Positions 1 through 5,134 of a stretch of 8,033 nucleotides of DNA are shown here, piece after piece; position 1 is the first letter of the stretch, and the number at the start of each line of letters is the position of its first letter. The DNA lies in assembly GCA_023249895.1 (NCBI GenBank), contig JAHFBS010000031.1:1-8033 (forward strand), read 5' to 3'. Origin of the DNA: a bacterium. GTDB lineage: Bacteria; Babelota; Babeliae; Babelales; RVW-14. A program made the position numbers and the translations under genes. The notes under the pieces were generated by a model, which was not told where the DNA came from, ran no database searches, and saw only the letters and a list, made by a program, of their open reading frames with translations.

Positions 1-2
1 AT

Positions 3-233
3 AATACGAAGTATGATCTTACTTTTCTTGGCTATCATGTATATCGTTCAGCGCAGGGGTATTTTATTCCCAAAAGACCATTAACCAAGCATCCCATTCG
101 CGATACATATTTTATTGATGCATCGTCAAGTGCACGACGAAAAAAATATGCGTATCTTGTGCGCGGAGTTTTTGCCTGTGAAAACATTCAGGTGCAAGGA
201 CCTGCGAGTCAATTGATAGGGTTAAATAAATAA
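3..233 (+). CDS. C-terminal fragment of a protein with a fibronectin type III-like end (partial)
   Basis: An open frame enters from the left edge and stops at TAA 231-233, giving the last 76 residues of a larger protein. The fragment contains LGYHVYRS, then FIPKRPLTKHPI, then TYFIDAS, then YAYLVRGVF, and ends near GPASQLIGL. This succession (GY.VYRS, a threonine-tyrosine-aspartate strand, a Y.Y.VR.V strand, and a final proline/serine strand) is the usual look of a fibronectin III-type beta-sandwich, commonly found in extracellular or surface proteins. The domain call is an inference from the pattern; the rest of the protein is outside the window and no catalytic residue is visible. Two hairpins follow the stop codon directly, which supports this being a real gene end. 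Confidence 0.65.
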   Translation, partial: NTKYDLTFLGYHVYRSAQGYFIPKRPLTKHPIRDTYFIDASSSARRKKYAYLVRGVFACENIQVQGPASQLIGLNK

Positions 234-262
234 CCCTCCAACTTAGGACAAGCTGGAGGGTT
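232..262 (+). repeat. Inverted repeat directly after the first stop codon
   Basis: The arms 232-244 and 250-262 pair over 13 positions with one mismatch around a 5-nt loop (AGGAC). The stem begins inside the TAA stop codon. It is followed by a run of seven G and not by T, so on its own it is not a standard intrinsic terminator. It could protect the mRNA 3' end or pause the polymerase ahead of the next hairpin. Confidence 0.6.
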
Positions 263-270
263 GGGGGGGC

Positions 271-298
271 GAACAATACTTTTACGTATTGTTCTTTT
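271..298 (+). terminator. Probable intrinsic terminator of the first gene
   Basis: A perfect 9-bp stem (GAACAATAC at 271-279 with GTATTGTTC at 286-294) and a 6-nt loop are followed by TTTT. The stem is AT-rich and the T run is short, so it is a moderate terminator. The GC-rich hairpin just upstream may help it. It separates the first gene from the hydrolase gene. Confidence 0.6.
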
Positions 299-331
299 AG
301 GGACTTGTATAAACTTTTTATAGCCTCAAAA

Positions 332-384
332 TGATGTCAAAAAATTACATCGCACATGGTAACAAGATGGGTGTTTGATGTCAA
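332..384 (+). repeat. Two 9-bp direct repeats upstream of the hydrolase
   Basis: TGATGTCAA occurs at 332-340 and 376-384, 44 bp apart start to start, in the otherwise empty spacer before the hydrolase gene. They could be binding sites for a regulator or chance. A TATAAA -10-like sequence at 308-313 is nearby but lacks a convincing -35. Confidence 0.3.
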
Positions 385-400
385 GTAAAAAGGGTTGAGT

Positions 401-405
401 AGGAG
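401..405 (+). promoter_or_regulatory. Ribosome binding site that fixes the hydrolase start
   Basis: AGGAG at 401-405 lies 5 nt before ATG 411. The upstream in-frame GTG at 405 overlaps this site and would have no ribosome binding site of its own, so ATG 411 is preferred. Confidence 0.75.
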
Positions 406-410
406 TGGAA

Positions 411-1442
411 ATGACTGCACTAAAGATGAATATATGCGCCGTAGCCGCTGTTTTCCTGAGTTTTGTCAAAAACACGTGCCAGACTAGCGTTGCACCAAGT
501 CACTCTTTTGTTCCCGACGTTTATATTACACGTCAAGTGCCCAAGGATCGCTACTATATTGATAAGATTCGCGACCTCTTTTTTGAACCTGCCCGATCAG
601 TTGCGGGACAGCGTCGCGCCGTGTACAACAAAGCGATAAAAAAATATGGCGGGCAAGAAGTTATCTTATTAACTGATGATGAGGTACGTATTTCAGCATT
701 ATATTTCAAACGACCTCAAGCGCGGATCAATCTTATATACATTCCAGGTTATTTTTTTGATATGACGCCCAGCAAAGAATGGGGTGCTCCTTTTGCCGGC
801 TTGTTTGACGATTGCAATGTTTTGATCATTGATTGGCGTGGAGTTGGTGATAGTGAAGGCGTTTGTAGCATGATACGAAAAAATTCTTTTGGTAAAAACG
901 CCTATCATGATATTCAAGCTGCCGTAGAATTTGTAAAACGTGATAATGCATATCCGGTTGTTGTGATTGGTTTTTGTTGTGGGGGCGCGTTGGCATTATA
1001 TGCCACAATTCAATCGCAAAAAGAAGGACGTCCCACCGCCGATGCTTTAGCTCTCGATTGTATTTTTGCGACCTTTGAACAACAATTTGCTCGTGCGGTT
1101 GTTGCTGAAAAACGTTGTTGGATGCGATTGATGAGTAATTTAGGCCTTGCGCGTTTCCTGATGACGTATCGTATGGATGGTAATATTTTTGAACTTAATC
1201 CGATTGATATGATCAAAGAAATTAAAATTCCTTGTTACTTTGAGCATTATGCTGCCGATCCCTATGCGCCACTTGAAGAAAATATTGCAGTATACCAGGC
1301 TGCTTCGTGTCAGAAGATGTTTATGCTGAGCGAAGAAGGGCGGCATGTGCGTATGCACACCAAAATTCCTTATCAATATCGCGAGGCATTTTTGCTTTTC
1401 TTGCAAAGATTTAATTTTCTACCTGCTCAAGATTCTGCTTAA
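411..1442 (+). CDS. Alpha/beta hydrolase with Cys nucleophile and N-terminal hydrophobic segment
   Basis: This 343-residue protein has the order of an alpha/beta hydrolase fold. A strand with IYIPG (oxyanion-type turn) comes first, then IIDWRGVGDSEG, then the nucleophile elbow GFCCGG with Cys189 where most family members have Ser. A likely acid, Asp283, sits in HYAADPYAP and a likely base, His312, in EGRHVRMH. Dienelactone-hydrolase-type enzymes also use Cys at this place; the substrate here is unknown. Residues 1-25 hold a lysine followed by a hydrophobic run (ICAVAAVFLSFV), compatible with a signal peptide or membrane anchor. No clear lipobox or signal peptidase site is seen, so export is an inference. 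ATG 411 is chosen because AGGAG stands 5 nt upstream; ATG 426 is a less likely alternative. The final 32 bp overlap the end of the opposing sbcD-like gene. Only a weak hairpin with five T (1441-1457) follows the stop. Confidence 0.85.
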   Translation: MTALKMNICAVAAVFLSFVKNTCQTSVAPSHSFVPDVYITRQVPKDRYYIDKIRDLFFEPARSVAGQRRAVYNKAIKKYGGQEVILLTDDEVRISALYFKRPQARINLIYIPGYFFDMTPSKEWGAPFAGLFDDCNVLIIDWRGVGDSEGVCSMIRKNSFGKNAYHDIQAAVEFVKRDNAYPVVVIGFCCGGALALYATIQSQKEGRPTADALALDCIFATFEQQFARAVVAEKRCWMRLMSNLGLARFLMTYRMDGNIFELNPIDMIKEIKIPCYFEHYAADPYAPLEENIAVYQAASCQKMFMLSEEGRHVRMHTKIPYQYREAFLLFLQRFNFLPAQDSA

Positions 1443-2652
1443 GCGCAAATGCTTTTTCGATCAGCACCGCTTTGCGGTCTTTAAGATTTTCTTTGCTGTC
1501 AAAATAGTGACTCAAAAGGGTGGCGAAATCCATGTCAACTTTGACCGCTGCCCTGCGTTCACGTAAAGGGGCTGGCTTGTGGACAGGAAAAATTCCTACA
1601 AGGTAGAGCGCTTTTTGACAAGCATTTTGGATTGCACCCAAGTCGACGGTGTCACTTTTGCCTTCAGGAAGATGGTAGACAATTTTGACAATGGCATCCT
1701 GAATAGTGTGTTGTGTAAGCGCCGTAAGTATCTGCTCCGTCTGATCGCCTGTCGCGTTGAGTTTCACATCAATTTGGACCATGGGACGTGTAGGCAGTTG
1801 TATGAATTCATAGCTGCTTTTTTTCGAGGCCTTTTCTTGGTGAATGGTAACGACACAAAATCCTTTTGTTTCTTTGCGTTCGCCAAAATCGACACGTTCG
1901 CAGGAGCCAGAATAGACAACAGCGGGATGCCCTGAGGCGTTGAGATTTTGATGTCCGTGTAAATGCCCAAGTGCTACGTAATCAAATGCGGTTTGTGCGA
2001 GCTGTGAAGGCATAAACACCGGATCAGTTCCATAAATAGCGCATTTTTCAGAACCAGAAAATATGCCCGAACTTACGGTGAGGTGTCCTGCTAAAACGGC
2101 AGGAAGCGTTGGATCAATTTTTTCTGCAAAACTGCTGATAACTTCACCGATCTTTTCAGATAAATAGGTAGCGATTTCGTGGTGATCTTTAAAATGATGC
2201 GACTGATGTGTGACGACATGGTTGCGTAGTGGCCAAGGAATGCCAACAATTTGTACAGTCCCTGATGCTGTAGGTAACGTGATAAGGTCTGGCTTTGAAA
2301 AGACAAAAAAACCATCGAGTGGAAGATAGGCAAAAACATCTAATGCGTGTGCTTTGCCAAAACTTAAAGGATGATCGTGGTTGCCAACCACAATAACTAC
2401 CGGTATGCGTGCTGCATGAAGTCTGAGCATGTGCTGTGCAAGCAATTTTTGTTGTGTTGGCGTTGGATTTGCCGTTTTATAGGCATCACCGCAAAAAAGG
2501 AAGAAATCAACTTTGTTATCGATAGCATAATCAACGATGTGTTCAAAGTTACGTGAAAAATCTAGAAGACGGGAGTGAATTCCCGTCTTCGCATCAATTT
2601 TGCCGTAATTTTCGATGCCAAAATGAGCATCAGCGGTATGAATAAATTTCAT
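1411..2652 (-). CDS. sbcD: SbcD/Mre11-type DNA repair exonuclease subunit
   Basis: This 413-residue protein is close in length to E. coli SbcD (about 400). It carries the full calcineurin-like phosphoesterase metal-binding set: Asp8 and His10 in TADAH, Asp56 in FCGDA, Asn91 and His92 in GNHDH, His190 in LAGH, and His230/His232 in GHLHGH. The SbcD-typical YSGS.ER.DFGE follows at about 247-258. Family members are the manganese-dependent nuclease half of the SbcCD (Rad50-Mre11-like) complex, which trims hairpins and blocked DNA ends. The C-terminal 130 residues match the position of the capping and SbcC-binding region but are less conserved. The ATG overlaps the glmU stop as TAATG, and only a weak GAG lies upstream, so translation is probably coupled to glmU. 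No sbcC gene lies downstream, where it is usually found; the next gene is the convergent hydrolase, which overlaps by 32 bp. Confidence 0.88.
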   Translation of the reverse strand: MKFIHTADAHFGIENYGKIDAKTGIHSRLLDFSRNFEHIVDYAIDNKVDFFLFCGDAYKTANPTPTQQKLLAQHMLRLHAARIPVVIVVGNHDHPLSFGKAHALDVFAYLPLDGFFVFSKPDLITLPTASGTVQIVGIPWPLRNHVVTHQSHHFKDHHEIATYLSEKIGEVISSFAEKIDPTLPAVLAGHLTVSSGIFSGSEKCAIYGTDPVFMPSQLAQTAFDYVALGHLHGHQNLNASGHPAVVYSGSCERVDFGERKETKGFCVVTIHQEKASKKSSYEFIQLPTRPMVQIDVKLNATGDQTEQILTALTQHTIQDAIVKIVYHLPEGKSDTVDLGAIQNACQKALYLVGIFPVHKPAPLRERRAAVKVDMDFATLLSHYFDSKENLKDRKAVLIEKAFALKQNLEQVEN

Positions 2653-4127
2653 TAAAACTCAGCGCGTTGCTCATTTTTTGTTTTTACTGCTCCGGTGAAC
2701 TGAAATGTTTTGTTGCACTCGGAACCTGTTGGCTTTTCTTCGATCTCCGCATCAGCTGGTGAAACAGCTTGAGGCTCGTTTCGTGGTGAATTGATCTGAG
2801 GAACGGTTGATGTGGCGGAGCTTGCTGCAGGGACATTTTGATTGATAGTTGATCCAGCCATGACAACCGCATTCTTGCCAACCGTTATTGGCGCAACAAG
2901 CGTGTTGCCAGCTTGGACAAAAGCATTGTCTTCAATAATGGTCTGATTGCTCTTGCTTCCATCAAAATTGTTCGTAATAAGCCCTGGGCCTGTTTTAACG
3001 TGTGAACCAATGGTTGTATCACTGATGTAGCTGAGATGGCGTGTTTTGGAATAAGCGCCAACGGTAGAATTTTTCATTTCAACAAAATTACCGATTTCAA
3101 CGTGATCTTCAATACAGCTGTTATCAAGTAAGCGAGCAAAAGGACCGATGTTTGCATGCTTACCAATGTTGCAGCGTTGGATCACCGAATGTGAATGAAT
3201 CATTGATGAATCGCCAATGGTGGCGTCTTCGATAATTGAAAACGCTCCAATAAAACATTCTTCGCCAATTTTAGTTGAGCCCAAAAGATGGACGCCGGTG
3301 CCGATAAATGATCCGGGAGCAATTTCAACATTGATATCAATATGAATGCTTTGAGCAAGTTCAAAGCGTACTCCGCGTGCCATCCAACGCTTGATAAATT
3401 CAGAGCGTTTGATTTGTTCAACGCCCCAGAGTTCCTGAAGTGTATTAACGCCGCGAACATTATCAAAAGGGACTGAGATTGCTTGTACGGGAAGATTTGC
3501 TTCACATGCCAAACGAATAAGTTCAGGAAGATAAATTTCTCCTGTTACCGAACTTTTGCCAAGTTTGGTGATGTAACTTTGGAGAAATGATCGCTTCATG
3601 ATGTAGATACCGGCATTGATACGGTTAATATAGCGTTGTTCGTCATTGCAATCTTTTTCTTCAACGACCCAAAACTTACCGTCTTTTTCAAGCACACGGC
3701 CGTAACCTGTTGGATCAATGACGTATGAGGTAAAAAATGAGATTGTATTATCGTGTTGAACATGCTCGATGATTAGATTTTGTACAAGCTCTTTGGTCAG
3801 CAGGGGCATATCACCGTACAAAATTAGAACATGATCTTGATCCCAGGTGTGTTGGGTACATGCAACAGCGTGTCCGGTGCCAAGTTGTTCATGTTGAATG
3901 ATATAAGAAAGTTGATCGATCGGTTTTTTATTGAGTTCTTGTATGACCGTGTCACTTTGGTGTCCAAGAACTAAAGTGACCGGAATATTCAATGACTCAA
4001 GAATCTTTAAAGGGTATAAAATCATCTGTTGGCCACAAATAGTAAAAAGCAACTTCGTTTTTTTGGTTTTAAAACGTGTTGATTTTCCCGCCGCAAGTAC
4101 AATAGCGCGTGTGTTGTAGCTATTCAT
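2652..4127 (-). CDS. glmU: GlmU-like N-acetylglucosamine-1-phosphate uridyltransferase / acetyltransferase
   Basis: This 491-residue two-domain protein makes UDP-GlcNAc for cell-wall and outer-membrane glycans in the cytoplasm. Residues 1-230 are a nucleotidyltransferase: LAAGKSTR (11-18), Lys25, QLGTGHA (81-87), YGDMPLL with Asp106, NAGI (171-174), TGEIYLPEL, and GVN with Asn228. From about 255 to 430 there are hexapeptide repeats of a left-handed beta-helix, with GPFARL, HVEIGNFVEMKN and RHLSYI, where His364 is the expected catalytic base. Several acetyltransferase-site residues differ from E. coli (see findings). After about residue 433 comes a 58-residue tail rich in Ser, Pro, Ala and Glu in place of the short basic E. 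coli tail. ATG 4127 is chosen because AGGGAG stands 6 nt upstream; an ATG at 4154 would put that site inside the coding frame. sbcD follows at a TAATG junction. Confidence 0.9.
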   Translation of the reverse strand: MNSYNTRAIVLAAGKSTRFKTKKTKLLFTICGQQMILYPLKILESLNIPVTLVLGHQSDTVIQELNKKPIDQLSYIIQHEQLGTGHAVACTQHTWDQDHVLILYGDMPLLTKELVQNLIIEHVQHDNTISFFTSYVIDPTGYGRVLEKDGKFWVVEEKDCNDEQRYINRINAGIYIMKRSFLQSYITKLGKSSVTGEIYLPELIRLACEANLPVQAISVPFDNVRGVNTLQELWGVEQIKRSEFIKRWMARGVRFELAQSIHIDINVEIAPGSFIGTGVHLLGSTKIGEECFIGAFSIIEDATIGDSSMIHSHSVIQRCNIGKHANIGPFARLLDNSCIEDHVEIGNFVEMKNSTVGAYSKTRHLSYISDTTIGSHVKTGPGLITNNFDGSKSNQTIIEDNAFVQAGNTLVAPITVGKNAVVMAGSTINQNVPAASSATSTVPQINSPRNEPQAVSPADAEIEEKPTGSECNKTFQFTGAVKTKNEQRAEF

Positions 4128-4133
4128 TGATTT

Positions 4134-4139
4134 CTCCCT
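4134..4139 (-). promoter_or_regulatory. Ribosome binding site that fixes the glmU start
   Basis: On the reverse strand AGGGAG lies 6 nt before ATG 4127. This sets the start nine codons downstream of the longest open frame, and the resulting N-terminus (MNSYNTRAIVLAAGK) matches the usual distance to the nucleotide-binding loop in GlmU. Confidence 0.8.
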
Positions 4140-4156
4140 AGGTTTGAATTTCAAAA

Positions 4157-4162
4157 ATCATA
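4157..4162 (-). promoter_or_regulatory. Candidate -10 element for glmU-sbcD
   Basis: The reverse strand reads TATGAT (5 of 6 to TATAAT). Transcription would start near 4150 and give a leader of about 23 nt that contains the AGGGAG site. No good -35 is seen at 16-18 nt. An alternative -10, TATCAT, lies farther upstream, near 4210. If this -10 is used, the longer ATG 4154 start would not be transcribed. Confidence 0.3.
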
Positions 4163-4267
4163 GTGTATGTTCTGGTTTTAAAAGCGTTTTTTGCATGAGA
4201 TATTCACTAATGATAGCGACGAAGCGCAACAAAAAGCAACTAGTTTTTTAATTTTACAAGGGCATAA

Positions 4268-4296
4268 TTGTCAAGTGCTCACGAAACTTTTATAGT
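4268..4296 (+). promoter_or_regulatory. Sigma70-type promoter for tRNA-Ser and methyltransferase
   Basis: TTGTCA (4268-4273, 5 of 6 to consensus) and TATAGT (4291-4296, 5 of 6) are separated by exactly 17 nt. The expected start near 4303 leaves about 15 nt before the mature tRNA 5' end, a short 5' leader typical for RNase P processing. This is the best promoter match I found in the window. Confidence 0.75.
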
Positions 4297-4317
4297 AAGA
4301 GCTTTCTTACGAGTAGC

Positions 4318-4406
4318 GGAGAGGTGGCTGAGTGGTTGAAAGCGACCGTCTCGAAAGCGGTTATCCCGGGAAACCAGGATCGTGGGTTCGAATCCCACCC
4401 TCTCCA
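4318..4406 (+). tRNA. tRNA-Ser, anticodon CGA (reads UCG)
   Basis: A complete class II tRNA can be folded by eye. The acceptor arms are GGAGAGG (4318-4324) and CCTCTCC (4399-4405). The D arm is GCT/AGC (4327-4329/4341-4343). The anticodon stem is 4345-4349 with 4357-4361, enclosing the loop CTCGAAA and anticodon CGA at 4352-4354. A long variable arm (about 4362-4381) is of serine type, and the T arm GTGGG-TTCGAAT-CCCAC spans 4382-4398. CCA is not encoded as a separate triplet after the discriminator. The discriminator base is A4406, whereas bacterial tRNA-Ser normally has G there. The methyltransferase ribosome binding site starts 3 nt after the tRNA end, so both are probably on one transcript. 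Confidence 0.95.
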
Positions 4407-4408
4407 AA

Positions 4409-4415
4409 AAAGGAG
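4409..4415 (+). promoter_or_regulatory. Ribosome binding site of the methyltransferase, just after the tRNA
   Basis: AAAGGAG at 4409-4415 is a strong Shine-Dalgarno sequence. It is only 3 nt from GTG 4419, a tight spacing. It excludes the longer open frame that would begin inside the tRNA gene. Confidence 0.65.
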
Positions 4416-4418
4416 TTC

Positions 4419-5129
4419 GTGGATTACAAAGATATTCAAGCTGGAAATACCAGCAACCACTTCTGGTTCAAAGCCAAATGCGATCTTGTTGCTACCTTAC
4501 TCGAACGGGTGTCTGCCGGGAAAACGGGGCTGAGAATTTTGAGCCTTGGGGCCGGAACGGGGGATGATCTTGAGATTCTTAATCGCTACGGTCTTGTGTA
4601 TGTGGTTGATATAGATCAACGGGCATTGGCGCTGATCAATGAAAATTCGTGTGTAGAAAAACGATGCCAAGATGCCTGCGCATTATCATATGAAGATAAC
4701 TTTTTTGATATTGTCGTGGCTTGCGATGTCTTTGAGCATATTCAGGATGATCATCGAGCGCTGGCTCAGGTGCATCGGGTGCTTAAGCAGGGTGGGGTAC
4801 TGATCTTTACCGTTCCAGCGCATCAGTGGCTTTTTAGTGCCCATGACCGCGCGCTTGGTCATTATCGACGATACAGTAAAAAAACATTAAAAACGCTTTT
4901 AAATCCCTTTTCCATAAGAACGATATCTTATTGGAACTCGCTGCTTTTTGTTCCGGCTGCTTGCAAGCGATTGAGCGAGCGGTGGTCAAAACCTAAGGTC
5001 AACAGCGTTGTGCTACCAACGCTCCTGAATTCTTTCTGCTATCGTCTTTTAAGTATCGATAATTTACTGATCAAAAAGCATATCATGCTGCCGACAGGGC
5101 TAAGCCTTGTCGGTATTTGTCGTAAGTAA
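4419..5129 (+). CDS. Class I SAM-dependent methyltransferase (Methyltransf_11 type)
   Basis: This 236-residue protein starts with IQAGNTSNHFWFKAK, an opening common in a group of small methyltransferases often found among glycan or cell-surface genes. The SAM-binding motif I is LSLGAGTGDD (41-50). The motif II acidic residue is Asp64 in VVDID, then come CQDA (83-87), FFDIVVACDVFEHI (95-108) and LKQGGVLIFTVPA (122-134). HYRRYSKKTL follows at 148-157. The C-terminal 70 residues are hydrophobic with aromatic and basic residues and end LPTGLSLVGICRK. The target is unknown. GTG 4419 is chosen because the longer frame runs back into the tRNA-Ser gene and an AAAGGAG lies 3 nt upstream. A shared transcript with the tRNA is inferred from the 12-nt gap and the lack of another promoter. 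The stop is 5 bp from the end of the convergent pyrG. Confidence 0.85.
   Translation: MDYKDIQAGNTSNHFWFKAKCDLVATLLERVSAGKTGLRILSLGAGTGDDLEILNRYGLVYVVDIDQRALALINENSCVEKRCQDACALSYEDNFFDIVVACDVFEHIQDDHRALAQVHRVLKQGGVLIFTVPAHQWLFSAHDRALGHYRRYSKKTLKTLLNPFSIRTISYWNSLLFVPAACKRLSERWSKPKVNSVVLPTLLNSFCYRLLSIDNLLIKKHIMLPTGLSLVGICRK
5073..5113 (-). terminator. Possible terminator of pyrG, inside the methyltransferase 3' end
   Basis: The 9-bp stem 5091-5099/5105-5113 (one G-U pair, loop CTAAG) is followed on the reverse strand by a small 5-bp hairpin (AGCAT-GAT-ATGCT) and then TTTT (5076-5073). It lies 22 nt past the pyrG stop and within the last codons of the opposing gene. In the forward direction the same stem has no adequate T run. 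Confidence 0.35.
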
Positions 5130-5134
5130 GTCTT

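Noticed and set aside
405..410. GTG 405 as the hydrolase start
   Set aside because: It overlaps the AGGAG that serves ATG 411 and has no ribosome binding site of its own.
1579..1935. Forward open frame of 118 codons opposite sbcD
   Set aside because: It lies antisense to the well-supported sbcD coding region, has no recognisable motif and no ribosome binding site.
4128..4154. Longer GlmU starting at ATG 4154
   Set aside because: The AGGGAG ribosome binding site would lie inside the coding frame, and the added nine residues do not match GlmU N-termini.
4324..4567. Open frames beginning inside the tRNA-Ser gene
   Set aside because: They read through tRNA sequence. Only the frame from GTG 4419 carries methyltransferase motifs.
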